From positions 248,001 through 312,000 of the forward strand of contig NZ_LFXL01000010.1 in assembly GCF_001270745.1 (NCBI RefSeq): a DNA stretch of 64,000 nt, written 5' to 3'. A model generated the notes under the pieces. The model made no database searches. It worked only from the letters and a program-made list of their open reading frames with translations, and was not told the DNA's origin. Shown here one piece after another: positions 53,128 through 63,817 of this stretch. How positions within the stretch are numbered: position 1 is the stretch's first letter; each line of letters opens with the position of its first letter. Made by a program: the position numbers and the translations under genes. The DNA comes from Jiangella muralis. Lineage in GTDB: Bacteria; Actinomycetota; Actinomycetes; Jiangellales; Jiangellaceae.

Positions 53128-53131
<4 letters not shown>
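52043..53131 (-). CDS. Sugar ABC transporter permease (RbsC-like)
   Basis: 362 residues, same family as its neighbour: LVWLALAGVLVIGAILVAL first helix, FVAIGQTLVILCRSLDLSVG, LCNGLIVSVLKVNPFIATLG and SIAAVVLGGTLLLGGRGG. The ATG at 53131 overlaps the ATPase stop (ATGA), and its own stop overlaps the following permease. A C-terminal Gly/Pro-rich extension (~RFGGDGGSGGTAPPEPRPDQ) is cytosolic. The first ABC system in this window uses a single permease; this one uses two. Confidence 0.93.
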
Positions 53132-54638
<1,507 letters not shown>

Positions 54639-54642
<4 letters not shown>

Positions 54643-55778
54643 TCGGGAACCTCCACCCACTCGTTCTCGCGGGCCGACGTCACGACGGCCTCGGCCAGCC
54701 GGGCGGCGCGCAGGCCGTCGTCGAACGTGGGCAGGCCGTCCGGGATGTCGCCGCCGATGGCCGCCTGGGTGTCGGCGACGAACGCGTCGAAGCAGTCCTG
54801 GTAGCCCTGCGAGTGGCCGGCCGGGACCCGGGCGTACCGGGCGGCTGGCGAGCTGAGCGTCTCCGGGTCGCGGACCAGCTGGCTGCTGCGCTCGCGTCCG
54901 CCCCACCACAGCTGCTCGGGGTTCTCCTGGTCGAACGCGAGCGAGCCGCGCGAGCCGGACACCTCCAGCAGCAGCCGATTCTTGCGCCCGGCCGACACCT
55001 GGCTGACGACGACCGAGCCGATCGCGCCGGTCCGGGTGGCGAACTGGACGATCACGACGTCCTCGGTGGTGACGTCGCGCAGCGTCTCGACGCCGCGCAG
55101 CTTGTTCACCGTCGACGACTGCGCCGAGAGCCGGGCGATGCGCTCCCCCGTCACGAACTCCAGCAGGTCGCACCAGTGCGAGCCGATGTCGCCGAACGCA
55201 CGGGTCGGGCCGCCGAGGCGTGGGTCGACCCGCCAGTTGTCGTCGGTCGGGTGCAGCAGCCAGTCCTGCAGGTAGCTGCCGTGGGCGAGGAAGATGCTGC
55301 CCACCTCGCCGGCGCGGACCCGCTCGCGGGCCTCACGGACCATCGGGTGGAAGCGGTAGACGAACGGGACGGCGGCGATCCGGCCGGCTTCGCGGGCGGC
55401 GGCGGTCATCGCGTCGGCGGCCTCGGTGGAGGTCGCGAGCGGCTTCTCGCACACGACGTGCTTGCCGGCGGCCAGCGCTGCGAGCACGACCGGCTCGTGC
55501 AGGTGGTTGGGGGTGCACACGTGGACGACGTCGACGTCGGCGCGGTCCAGCAGGTCGTCGAGGGTCGAGTAGACCGCGTCGGCCTGCAGCTCGCCCAGCG
55601 CCGCGGCCGCGCGCTCCGGGGTGGAGCCGACGGCTCCGACCACCCGGCCGCCGGCCACCTGGACCGCCCGCGCGTGCACCCGGCCCATGAAGCCGGTCCC
55701 GACGATCGCTGCCCGGTACCCCGGCTCGGGGAAGGAATCCGCACCGGCCGCGCGGTCTGTGATCGGAGTCACTGCCAT
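54639..55778 (-). CDS. Gfo/Idh/MocA family oxidoreductase
   Basis: 379 residues from ATG 55778; the alternative ATG at 55820 lies inside the operator palindrome. Rossmann loop AAIVGTGFMGRVHARA (~23-38), VHVCTPNHLHEP, CEKPLATS (catalytic Lys), VPFVYRFHP, GDIGSHWCDL with the His of the active site. NAD(P)-dependent sugar dehydrogenase family. First gene of the second importer operon and divergent from its ROK regulator. Similar in layout but clearly diverged from the paralogue at 20302-21507. Confidence 0.9.
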
Positions 55779-55797
55779 GGCAGAGGAACTTAGAGGC

Positions 55798-55824
55798 ACT
55801 TTTGCATGCACGTCAAGCAAAAGT
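55798..55824. promoter_or_regulatory. Operator palindrome between divergent ROK and dehydrogenase genes
   Basis: ACTTTTGC / GCAAAAGT, perfect 8-bp arms with an 11-nt spacer. It lies 20 nt from the dehydrogenase start and 66 nt from the ROK start, so one bound ROK dimer could control both directions. Confidence 0.65.
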
Positions 55825-55889
55825 TGCGCGGTCGTTACCGCATGTGCGGATGTTGTACGGAAAGAAGTCGGGTGTGTTTCACTAGTGAC

Positions 55890-57116
55890 ATGCTCGAAGG
55901 CGTAGGCGTCACGACGTCACGGCCGGCAAACGTCCAGCCAGACGGCGCTTCCATGTACTCGGCGGGGTCGCTGTTCCAATTGCTGCGCGACGGCCGCCCC
56001 CGCACGCGCGCCGAACTGGCGGCCGAGACCGGCCTGGCCCGTTCGACCGTCACCCAGCGCGTCGACGCCCTGCTGGCGAGCAACCTGATCGGCCCGGCCG
56101 ACAAGGCCGCCTCCACCGGAGGACGGCCGCCCACCCGGTTCGCGTTCAACCCCAACGCCAGGTACGTGCTGGCCGCCGACATCGGCGCCACGCACGCCCG
56201 GCTCGCGCTCACCGACCTCGCTGCCCAGGTGCTGGCCCAGTCCGCCGACGACCTGCTGGTCGCCGCCGGTCCCGAGACCGTCCTCGACTGGGTCGACCGC
56301 GTCGGCCACGAGCTGATCCGGGACGCCGGCCGCGACCCCGCCGACCTCCTCGGCGTCGGGCTCGGCCTGCCCGGCCCGGTCGAGCACTCCACCGGCCGCC
56401 CCGTCAGCCCGCCGATCATGCCCGGCTGGGACGGCTTCGACGTGCAGGGCTACCTGCAGGACCGGTTCGGCGCGGTCTCGCTGGTCGACAACGACGTCAA
56501 CATCATGGCGCTGGGCGAGCACCACGTGGCGTGGAGCGACGCGCCGCACATGATGTTCGTCAAGGTCGCCACCGGCATCGGCAGCGGCCTGATCAGCGAC
56601 GGCCGGCTGCACCGCGGCGCCCAGGGCGCCGCCGGCGACATGGGGCACCTGCAACTGCCGCACGGCACCGACGTCGTCTGCCGCTGCGGCAACACCGGCT
56701 GCCTCGAGGCCGTCGCCAGCGGCGCCGCCATCGCCGCCAAGCTGGCCGCCAACGGCGCCCAGGCCTCCACCAGCTTCGACGTCGTCGGGCTGGCCCGCGG
56801 CGGGAACATCGAGGCGCTGCAACTGCTCCGGCAGGCCGGCCGCGACATCGGCGAGGTGCTGGCCGCCGCGGTGAGCCTGTTCAACCCGTCCGTCATCGTC
56901 ATCGGCGGGTCGCTCTCCCAGGCCGGCGAGCACCTCATCGCCGGCGTCCGCGAGATCGTCTACCGGCGCTCGCTGCCGCTGGCCACGCAGGACCTGCGCA
57001 TCGTGCAGTCCAGCACCGGCGACCGCGCCGGCATCATCGGCGCCGCCGTCATGGTCATCGACCACGCCCTTGCACCGGCCCAGGTCGACCTGCTGATGGC
57101 CGCCGCCCTGAGCTGA
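55890..57116 (+). CDS. ROK family transcriptional regulator of the second importer operon
   Basis: 408 residues. Winged helix ~38-60 (TRAELAAETGLARSTVTQRV), ROK domain with LAADIGATHARLALTDL, GLGLPGPVEHSTGR, DNDVNIMALGEHH, KVATGIGSGLISDG and zinc motif CRCGNTGCLE. ATG at 55890 is chosen: starts further upstream would overlap the operator. No good Shine-Dalgarno is visible, as for the ROK at 35932-37125, with which it shares strong similarity (PPIMPGWDG, ALGEHHV/ALGEQHS). Divergent from the dehydrogenase-ABC-ThuA operon, and ligand-controlled by inference. Confidence 0.9.
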   Translation: MLEGVGVTTSRPANVQPDGASMYSAGSLFQLLRDGRPRTRAELAAETGLARSTVTQRVDALLASNLIGPADKAASTGGRPPTRFAFNPNARYVLAADIGATHARLALTDLAAQVLAQSADDLLVAAGPETVLDWVDRVGHELIRDAGRDPADLLGVGLGLPGPVEHSTGRPVSPPIMPGWDGFDVQGYLQDRFGAVSLVDNDVNIMALGEHHVAWSDAPHMMFVKVATGIGSGLISDGRLHRGAQGAAGDMGHLQLPHGTDVVCRCGNTGCLEAVASGAAIAAKLAANGAQASTSFDVVGLARGGNIEALQLLRQAGRDIGEVLAAAVSLFNPSVIVIGGSLSQAGEHLIAGVREIVYRRSLPLATQDLRIVQSSTGDRAGIIGAAVMVIDHALAPAQVDLLMAAALS

Positions 57117-57153
57117 CGCCCTGCCGGCACGTCGGCTCCCGCCCGGCCGCTAC

Positions 57154-57196
57154 GTCACCTGATCATCTCCAGGTGGACACACCATGATCAGGTGAC
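57154..57196. terminator. Palindrome between convergent genes, probable bidirectional terminator
   Basis: Perfect 13-bp arms GTCACCTGATCAT / ATGATCAGGTGAC (57154-57166, 57184-57196) with a 17-nt loop. A third partial copy, CGTCACCTGATCGTTTCC, follows at 57222-57239. Confidence 0.65.
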
Positions 57197-57270
57197 CAAC
57201 CGCGGCGAACGGCCGCCGTTTCGTCACCTGATCGTTTCCGCCGGGTGCCGCGCCCGTCGCTCGCCTTGTG

Positions 57271-57918
57271 TCAGTTCTCCGCGAGGAGCTGCTCGAACGG
57301 GGTCGGCACGGCGAACGGGTCGGCCGCCTGGCGCGGCTCACGGTCGCTGACCAGCTCAGTGAACTCGCGGACACCGCGCTCGATGCGCCGGGTCAGGCCG
57401 GTCGGGACCGCGCCGTCGCCGCCGTCGCCGTCACCCGCGTTCTCCGCGCCCCAGTCGGAGGTCGCCGCGTACACCGCCGTCGGCACGACGATCGCGTGCA
57501 GGTAGGTGAACAGCGGCCGCATCGCGTGCTCCAGCGCCAGCGAATGCCGCTCCGTGCCGCCGGTGGCGCCGAGCAGCACCGGCATCCCGTCGAGCGCGTC
57601 GGCCTCGACCACGTCGAAGAAGGTCTTGAACAGGCCGCTGTAGGAGGCGGTGAAGATCGGCGACACCGCGATCAGCCCGTCGGCCGTCGTCACCGCCCCG
57701 ATCGCCTGCTCCAGCGACGCGCTCGGGAAGCCGCTGAGCAGGTGGTTCGTCAGGTCGTGCGCGTGCTCGCGCAGCTCGACGACGCGCAGGTCGACGTCGA
57801 CGTCGCGGGCGGCGAACTGGCGGCCGGCCGTGTCGGCGAGCCGGTCGGCCAGCAGCCGGGTCGACGACGGCTGGCGCAGCCCCGCCGACACCACCGCGAT
57901 GCGCCGCGACGTCGTCAT
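57271..57918 (-). CDS. NADPH-dependent FMN reductase (CE1759/SsuE-like), partner of an LLM oxidoreductase
   Basis: 215 residues of the flavodoxin-like reductase fold: RIAVVSAGLRQPSSTRLLAD (phosphate loop), ADGLIAVSPIFTASYSGLFKTFFD (flavin contact), PVLLGATGGTERHSLALEH. A Gly/Asp linker (~165-180) precedes a C-terminal helix. The ATG at 57918 overlaps the stop of the LLM gene by 4 nt. The pair matches the two-component systems in which this enzyme supplies reduced FMN to a flavin monooxygenase. Cytoplasmic; substrate unknown. Confidence 0.9.
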   Translation of the reverse strand: MTTSRRIAVVSAGLRQPSSTRLLADRLADTAGRQFAARDVDVDLRVVELREHAHDLTNHLLSGFPSASLEQAIGAVTTADGLIAVSPIFTASYSGLFKTFFDVVEADALDGMPVLLGATGGTERHSLALEHAMRPLFTYLHAIVVPTAVYAATSDWGAENAGDGDGGDGAVPTGLTRRIERGVREFTELVSDREPRQAADPFAVPTPFEQLLAEN

Positions 57919-59063
57919 CGGGCGGCCTCCACGTTCTCCGCCGCCCGGCCGGTGACGTCGTCCTCGGCGTGCACCGTCGCGTCGCGCGCCCCGCCGGCCG
58001 CCGCGACCAGCGACGCGTGCGTCGGCGCGTCGGGGATGTGCTCCGGCCGGCCGACGGCCATCTCGCGGCGCAGCACCGGCACGACCTCGGTCCCGAGAAT
58101 CTCGATCTGCTCCAGGACGATGTCCAGCGGCAGGCCCGCGTGGTCCATCAGGAACAGCTGGCGCTGATAGTGCCCGACGTCGTCGCGCATGGCCGCGTAC
58201 CGGTCGATGACCTGCTGCGGGCTGCCCACCGTCAGCGGCGTCTGGTCCATGAACTCCTCCAGCGAGGGCCCGTGGCCGTACACCGGGGCGACGTCGAAGT
58301 AGGGCCGGAACTCGCGGATCGCGTCCTGCGAGCTGGGCCGCATGAACACCTGCCCGCCGAGCCCCACGATCGCGGTGTCGGCCGGGCCGTGGCCGTAGTG
58401 CTCGAAGCGGCGGCGGTACAGGCCCACCATCTGCTTCGTGTGCGACATCGGCCAGAAGATGTTGTTGTGGAAGAACCCGTCGCCGTAATAGGCCGCCTGC
58501 TCGGCGATCTCCGGGCTGCGGATCGAGCCGTGCCACACGAACGGCGGCACGCCGTCCAGCGGCCGCGGCGTCGACGTGAAGCCCTGCAGCGGGGTGCGGA
58601 AGCGCCCCTGCCAGTCGACGACGTCCTCCCTCCACAGGCGGTGCAGCAGCGCGTAGTTCTCCACAGCCAGCGCGATGCCGTCGCGGATGTCCTTGCCGAA
58701 CCACGGGTACACCGGGCCGGTGTTGCCACGGCCCATCATCAGGTCCACCCGGCCGTCGGTCAGGTGCTGCAGCTTGGCGTAGTTCTCCGCGATCAGCACC
58801 GGGTCGGTCGTCGTGATCAGCGTCGTCGCCGTCGAGAGGATGAGCCGCTCGGTCTGCGCGCCGATGTAGGCCAGCGTCGTCGTCGGCGCCGACGCGATGA
58901 ACGGCGGATTGTGGTGCTCGCCGGTCGCGAACACGTCCAGGCCGACTTCCTCGGCCTTCCTCGCGATCGCCACCGTCGCCTTGATCCGCTCGTTCTCGGT
59001 AGGCGTCCGCCCCGTGGTGGGATCGGTGGTCACGTCCCCCACCGTGAAGATCCCGAACTGCAT
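57915..59063 (-). CDS. LLM class flavin-dependent oxidoreductase (CE1758 type)
   Basis: 382 residues of the luciferase-like barrel: MQFGIFTVGD start, FATGEHHNPPFIASAPTTTL, LSTATTLITTTDPVLIAENY, RVDLMMGRGNTGPVYPW and VFMRPSSQDAIREFRPYFD. The start Met begins the first strand and the frame cannot be extended meaningfully. The acidic C-terminus after ~345 is disordered. Coupled to the FMN reductase downstream. Members oxidise or desulfonate small organics; no specific substrate can be given. It is not obviously tied to the sugar systems. Confidence 0.92.
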   Translation of the reverse strand: MQFGIFTVGDVTTDPTTGRTPTENERIKATVAIARKAEEVGLDVFATGEHHNPPFIASAPTTTLAYIGAQTERLILSTATTLITTTDPVLIAENYAKLQHLTDGRVDLMMGRGNTGPVYPWFGKDIRDGIALAVENYALLHRLWREDVVDWQGRFRTPLQGFTSTPRPLDGVPPFVWHGSIRSPEIAEQAAYYGDGFFHNNIFWPMSHTKQMVGLYRRRFEHYGHGPADTAIVGLGGQVFMRPSSQDAIREFRPYFDVAPVYGHGPSLEEFMDQTPLTVGSPQQVIDRYAAMRDDVGHYQRQLFLMDHAGLPLDIVLEQIEILGTEVVPVLRREMAVGRPEHIPDAPTHASLVAAAGGARDATVHAEDDVTGRAAENVEAAR

Positions 59064-59234
59064 CTCGCGTCACTCCCTCTCGCCGACTGTTGACGTGTCA
59101 ACCAAATCTAACCGCCACAACCGGCCGGCGTGTGCCCGTATTCCAGAGTGTCACGCCCGGAGTCGCTCGTGCAGCCACCCGGACCCGCCAGAGCGTGCGG
59201 CTGCACGCCCTCGCGCGGCCACTCGCGGCCACCG

Positions 59235-60614
59235 TCAGCCGTGCAGCCGTTCCCGCGCCGCCGCGTACGCCTCCCGCACCCCGGCGCCCGCCGCCGCCTC
59301 GACCGTCGTCTCCAAGTCGAGCGGCCACGGCGGCGGAGTCGCGGCGCCCGAGAGCGCCCACGCCGCCTGCCGGGCGGCGCCCAGCGCGACGTACTCGCCC
59401 GGGGCCGGCACGACCACCGGCGTCCCGAACACCTCCGCCGCGACGGCCCGGACCGCGGCCGACTTCGCCGCGCCCCCGATCAGCAGCACCCGCCGGACCG
59501 CCACCCCCTGCGCGGCCAGCGCGTCCACGCCGTCGGCCAGACCGCAGAGCATGCCCTCGACGGCGGCCCGGGCCAGGTTCCGCGGCGTCATCGCGGCGCG
59601 GGTGAGGTTGACCAGCGAGCCGGTCGCGTCCGGCAGGTCCGGCGTCCGCTCGCCGTCGAGGTACGGCAGCAGCACCAGGCCGCCGGCGCCGGACTCCGCC
59701 TCCAGCGCGAGCCGGTCCAGCCCGGCGAGGTCGGTCCCCAGCAGGGCCGCGGCGGCCGTCAGCACCCGCGCCGCGTTGAGCGTCGCGACCAGCGGCAGGT
59801 GTCTGCCGGTCGCGTCGGCGAATCCGGCGACGGTGCCGGTGGGATCGGCGACCGGCCGCTCGGCCACCGCGAACGCCGTCCCGCTGGTCCCGAGCGAGAC
59901 GACCACGTCACCCGGCTCGAGCGCCAGGCCCAGCGCGGCACCCATGTTGTCGCCGGTGCCGGGGGCGATGGCCGCAGCTGCCGCCGTCGTGCCGGTGATC
60001 TCGTTCGGGGCGGCGACCCGCGGGACGCCGAGGGCGCGGCCGAAGCCGAGCTCCAGCAGGTCCGGGCGGTACTCGTTGGTCGCGGCCGACCAGTAGCCGG
60101 TGCCGGAGGCGTCGCCGCGATCGGTGACCGCCTGCTCGGGCCGGCCGGCCAGGCGCCAGCTGAGGTAGTCGTGCGGGAGCATCACCTGCTTGACGCGGGC
60201 GGCGTGGTCCGGTTCGTGCCGGGCCAGCCAGCGCAGCTTGGTGACGGTGAAACTGGCCACCGGCACCAGCCCGACGGCCTCGGCCCACGCCGCGGGGCCG
60301 CCGAGTTCCGCCGTCAGGTCGCGAGCGGCGCCGGCCGAGCGGGTGTCGTTCCACAGCAGCGCCGGGCGCACCACCTCGCCGGCCGCGTCGAGGACGACCA
60401 TGCCGTGCTGCTGTCCCCCGACGGCGACCGCGGCGGCCCGCCCGAGCAGCCCGTCGCCGGCCTGGTGCAGGGCCTCCCACCAGGCACGGGGGTCGACCTC
60501 GGTACCGTCGGGATGGTCGGCCCGGCCGGTCTCGACGACGGCACCCGAGTCGGCGTCTACGAGCACGACCTTGCAGGACTGAGTGGACGAATCGATGCCG
60601 GCGACGAGGGTCAT
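59235..60614 (-). CDS. xylB: Xylulokinase (FGGY carbohydrate kinase)
   Basis: 459 residues. N-terminal FGGY domain: [31 protein letters not shown] (residues ~73-83), [35 protein letters not shown]-terminal domain: [13 protein letters not shown] and [15 protein letters not shown]. These are the xylulokinase signatures. It phosphorylates D-xylulose to xylulose-5-phosphate in the cytosol. No xylose isomerase gene adjoins, though several xylose-isomerase-like barrels lie further upstream. It is 171 nt from the LLM gene and is probably a separate unit. Confidence 0.9.
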   Translation of the reverse strand: MTLVAGIDSSTQSCKVVLVDADSGAVVETGRADHPDGTEVDPRAWWEALHQAGDGLLGRAAAVAVGGQQHGMVVLDAAGEVVRPALLWNDTRSAGAARDLTAELGGPAAWAEAVGLVPVASFTVTKLRWLARHEPDHAARVKQVMLPHDYLSWRLAGRPEQAVTDRGDASGTGYWSAATNEYRPDLLELGFGRALGVPRVAAPNEITGTTAAAAAIAPGTGDNMGAALGLALEPGDVVVSLGTSGTAFAVAERPVADPTGTVAGFADATGRHLPLVATLNAARVLTAAAALLGTDLAGLDRLALEAESGAGGLVLLPYLDGERTPDLPDATGSLVNLTRAAMTPRNLARAAVEGMLCGLADGVDALAAQGVAVRRVLLIGGAAKSAAVRAVAAEVFGTPVVVPAPGEYVALGAARQAAWALSGAATPPPWPLDLETTVEAAAGAGVREAYAAARERLHG

Positions 60615-61811
60615 GCCCGCATCATGCCCGCCGCGACGGCCCGTCCGCGACGCCTGGCGCCGGTCATCGACCGGCCGGGCGCCGGGTCTGGCACGCCGTC
60701 GTCAGGGGCAGGCCCCGCCGAGCCCCCGACCGACACCGAAGGCCCGCCCGGATCGTCGACCACCAAGACAGGCCCGCCGCAGCTGCCGACCGCTAGCTGA
60801 ACGGGTCCTCGTGATCTACGCAGCTGGGGTGGGCTGATCGCCGCGGGTGCCTTGGCACTGCTGGCCATGCTGGATATCGGGATGAACCGGACGTCCGGGC
60901 GGCGGTCAGCCTAGCCAAGGTGGTGGCCGGTGACCGGGTGAGGCCACTGTCGCCGGGCGGCAAGCGATCTCACCCATCAAGGGTGCGCGCTCAACCGCGG
61001 CCGGTGCTGCCGCGGGAGGGGCCGGGAGGGGCCGGCGCCGGTTAGGGTCCGAGGATGGGTGGGTCTCCGGGGGCCGCAGCCGATGACGACTAGCCCTCAG
61101 GCCGGTCGGCCGGTCCTCGCGCCGGTGGGCCTGGTCCACTCGGTCGGGCCGGTCCACTCGGTTGGCCGGGCTTCGCGTTGACTGGCCGGCCGTGCGCCCG
61201 GGTCTGCCACGTCGCCGTGGTCCGCACGTTGGCCGTCCCCCTGGCGCCCATTCTCTCAGCCGCGAAACCGCGCCTCAAGCGGACCCGATCGGCGCTTCGC
61301 GCGTTGGGTGACCGCTTGACCCGCGGCCCCGCGGCCAAGAACGGGCACCTATCAGGGGGACGGGGGCAGTCTGGGCACACCTCGCCGTCCGCTGCCTTGG
61401 TCCCGGCCAGCTGTGGCCGCCACCGCCGAGTTGGTCATGGCGAAATCGGGGTTCCCCGTGCGCCGGAACCCCGATTTGGCCATGATCAACTCGGGTCGTG
61501 GGGTAGCGGCACGGCTTCACGCGCGGCGGGTGCACCTCACTCGCCCCAGGACCGTATGACCGCCGGCGACGACGCTCATCCGGTGCTACGGCGGGTGACG
61601 TGCTCCCCACGCGAGTGACGTCGACGATCTGGGACGTCTTCGATAGCCAGAACCGTCCGGAAGGCCCCTCGAACACGACTCCCGCCATCGAAGACGGCTC
61701 CGGGAGTCGATGACGACCAAACGGTGCACCGGCGCGAACAGCGAACGGCAGCCAGCCAGGCGAACGGTGCACCCGGGCGGGCCTGTGCCCGCACTTCCCC
61801 CGTCCCCCTGA
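60615..61811. other. Long stretch without supported genes; contains palindromes
   Basis: About 1.2 kb with short frames only, none having both a ribosome-binding site and a recognisable domain. It holds a near-perfect 26-bp palindrome (61430-61490), short direct repeats of GGTCCACTCGGT near 61134-61165, and an inverted partial copy of the sequence adjoining the IS left end (61342-61367). It looks like an insertion-prone, decayed region. Confidence 0.7.
61430..61490. repeat. 26-bp inverted repeat (REP-like)
   Basis: Arms 61430-61455 (GTTGGTCATGGCGAAATCGG...) and 61465-61490 pair with two mismatches around a 9-nt spacer. Confidence 0.85.
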
Positions 61812-62705
61812 TAACTGCCCGTTTCAGAATGATCTCGGCGTGTCTCGGGGCGGACTGACCGGCGGGGTTCGGCATGCTGACCTCATGATTGATGATCTTG
61901 TTCCGGATGCGTTGTGGGAGCGGGTCGTGCCGCTGCTGCCGGTCCCGAAGCCTCGGCCTCGGCTGCACCACGGGCGGCGGCGGCTCGACGACCGCGCGGC
62001 GCTGGCGGGGATCGTGTTCGTGCTCAAGTACGGCGTCGGCTGGGCACAGGTCCCGAAGCATGCTCTCGGGGTGTCCGGGGTGACGTGCTGGCGCCGGCTG
62101 CGGGAGTGGACCGAGGCCGGCGTCTGGCCGAAACTGCACCAGATCCTGCTGGCCGAACTGCGCCGGAACGGGCTGCTGAACCTGGACGACATGAGCGTGG
62201 ACGGGTCGCACGTGCGCGCGCTCAAAGGGGGGACCAGACCGGCCCATCCCCGGTCGACCGCGGCCGCGCTGGCTCCAAGCACCACCTGATCGTCGACGGC
62301 AACGGCGTCCCACTACAGATCACACTGACCGGTGGGAACCGGCACGACGTCACCCAACTACTCCCACTGGTCGACTCGCTGCCCAGGATCAAGGGTGTCG
62401 TCGGCCGGCCCCGGCACAAGCCCAAGATCCTCTACGCCGACCGCGGCTACGACTACGACAAGTACCGCCGCGAACTACGCGAGCGCGGCATCGTCCCGAA
62501 GATCGCCCGCCGCGGCGTCGCGCACGGCTCCGGACTCGGCACGAAACGATGGGTCGTGGAACGCGCCTTCGCCTGGCTCCACCACTTCAAACGACTCCGC
62601 ACCCGCTACGAGACCCGCGCCGACCTCCACCTCGGCCTCATGCAACTCGCCTGCGCCATCATCTGCTGCCGCAAACTCCCACCAGCATTCTGAAACGAGT
62701 TCTAA
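61812..62705 (+). mobile_element. IS5-family insertion sequence (IS427-like group)
   Basis: About 0.9 kb. Terminal inverted repeats share CGTTTCAGAATG (61820-61831) and its complement CATTCTGAAACG (62686-62697); the outer bases are less well matched. TAA flanks both proposed ends (61812-61814, 62703-62705) and may be a 3-bp target duplication. The transposase stop codon lies within the right repeat. Ends are approximate. Confidence 0.8.
61885..62693 (+). CDS. IS5-family transposase, two frames joined by -1 frameshift
   Basis: The first frame starts at ATG 61885 (MIDDLVPDALWERVVPLLP) and covers the helix-turn-helix-like part and the first catalytic Asp region (LDDMSVDGSHVRALKGG). It would end at 62289. 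The second frame carries GPSPVDRGRAGSKHHLIVD, the second Asp (ILYADRGYDYD) and the Glu motif (VVERAFAWLHHFKRLRTRYE), ending at 62693. The frames meet at a CAAAGGGGGG run (about 62222-62231), where a -1 shift gives a continuous DDE transposase of about 269 residues. This is the usual expression mode of this IS group, so the element may be active. Confidence 0.85.
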
Positions 62706-62964
62706 GAAGATGGGCAGCAGGGGGACGGCCCACGGCCGCAAAACGGCCAACGCGGCAGACCCCGGCCAACCGCCGCACCCCAAGGCGCCCGTGGCAGCCC
62801 ATACCGAACCACGCGGCCAGCCCTACCCCCACCGACGCGCCCAGCGCACCCGCGCCAGCCGGCGTCACCGGCGAAACGTCCACACGACCAATCGGACTCA
62901 CTCATCCAGGGCAGGCCGCTGCGGCCGCCGACCGCACGGTGGGCCGCGCGGGGTCCGTCCGCCG

Positions 62965-63621
62965 TCAGCCGGTCGGCGCCGCCGTCCGCTGGTACGCCTC
63001 CACCAGTGCGCCGTCGAACACCTCGACCGGCTGCGCACCGGCGACGCCGTGCGTGCGGCCCATCACGAAGAACGGCACGCCGCTGGCGCCGAACTGGCGG
63101 GCGAGGTCGATCTCCGCCCGCACGTCGTCGGCATAGTCGTCGCCGTCGAGCACCCGGCGCGCCTCGTCGGCGGGCACGCCCACCTCGGCGGCCAGCCGGA
63201 CCACGTTCTCCGGCGTCCCCAGGTGCACCGACTCGATCAGGTGTGCCCGCATCAGCCGCTCGTGCAGCTGCGGCCCGGCCCCGTGCTCGCGGGCCAGGTG
63301 CGCCACCCGGTGCGCGTCGAACGTGTTGGCGACGCGCGCGGTGTCCAGGTGGTACTCCAGCCCTTCGGCGGCGGCGAGCGTGGTGACGCGCTGGTTCATC
63401 TCCACCACCTGCTCGGCGCTGACCCCGTACTTCGTCCGCAGGCTCTCCGACACCGGGCCGTCCGCGCCCTGCGGCGTCGCCGGGTCCAGCTGGAAGCTGC
63501 GCCAGACGATCTCGACGTCATCAGCATGCTCGAACCGGCCCAACGCCGTCTCGAGCCGCCGCTTGCCGATGTAGCACCACGGGCAGACGAAGTCCGACCA
63601 CACCTCGACCAGCACTGTCAC
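62965..63621 (-). CDS. DsbA family oxidoreductase (FrnE-like)
   Basis: 218 residues, no signal peptide. The active-site CPWC is at 13-16 (WSDFVCPWCYIGKRRLE), with the all-helical insert containing AEQVVEMNQRVTTLAAAEG and the cis-Pro loop SGVPFFVMGR near 180. FrnE-type proteins are cytoplasmic thiol-disulfide or 2-hydroxychromene-2-carboxylate-isomerase-like enzymes in polyketide and stress contexts. GTG at 63621 has an AAGGAGA site. A small Cys-containing peptide gene ends 37 nt upstream on the same strand. Confidence 0.93.
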   Translation of the reverse strand: MTVLVEVWSDFVCPWCYIGKRRLETALGRFEHADDVEIVWRSFQLDPATPQGADGPVSESLRTKYGVSAEQVVEMNQRVTTLAAAEGLEYHLDTARVANTFDAHRVAHLAREHGAGPQLHERLMRAHLIESVHLGTPENVVRLAAEVGVPADEARRVLDGDDYADDVRAEIDLARQFGASGVPFFVMGRTHGVAGAQPVEVFDGALVEAYQRTAAPTG

Positions 63622-63658
63622 GTTCTCCTTGCGTTCGTTGGTGGTGTTCGGGGCGCGA

Positions 63659-63817
63659 TCAGAGGGCGCAGAACCCGTCGCCGCAGTCCCCCGCTCCGGC
63701 GTCGGCCGGGTCGGTGCCGTCGGCAGCTCCGCCGGTGCTCCCGAGCACGATCAGCCCGGACGGGGCGCTCTCGGCGGGGTCCGCGGGCGCGGTCGTGTCG
63801 TCTCGGGGTTCGCTCAT
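63659..63817 (-). CDS. 52-residue acidic peptide with a C-terminal Cys-x4-Cys tail
   Basis: MSEPRDDTTAPADPAE... then a short hydrophobic strand (SGLIVLGSTGG) and a tail ending DAGAGDCGDGFCAL. Acidic leader-like N-terminus, two Cys in the last nine residues, and a location directly before a thiol oxidoreductase gene (37 nt gap, same strand). Function not known to me. It could be a modified-peptide (RiPP) precursor, a small metal- or disulfide-binding protein, or a dedicated substrate of the DsbA-like protein. ATG at 63817 has no clear Shine-Dalgarno; longer upstream frames are basic and unlike it. Confidence 0.6.
   Translation of the reverse strand: MSEPRDDTTAPADPAESAPSGLIVLGSTGGAADGTDPADAGAGDCGDGFCAL

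Noticed and set aside
55779-55820. 14-codon N-terminal extension of the dehydrogenase
   Set aside because: Covers the divergent operator palindrome; the Rossmann fold starts after the ATG at 55778.
60611-60868. Minus-strand 85-codon frame upstream of xylulokinase
   Set aside because: Low-complexity Gly/Pro/Ser composition, no ribosome-binding site, and overlaps the xylulokinase start.
61275-61772. Minus-strand frame of 165 codons in the gene-poor region
   Set aside because: Runs through the 26-bp palindrome and has no ribosome-binding site or domain.
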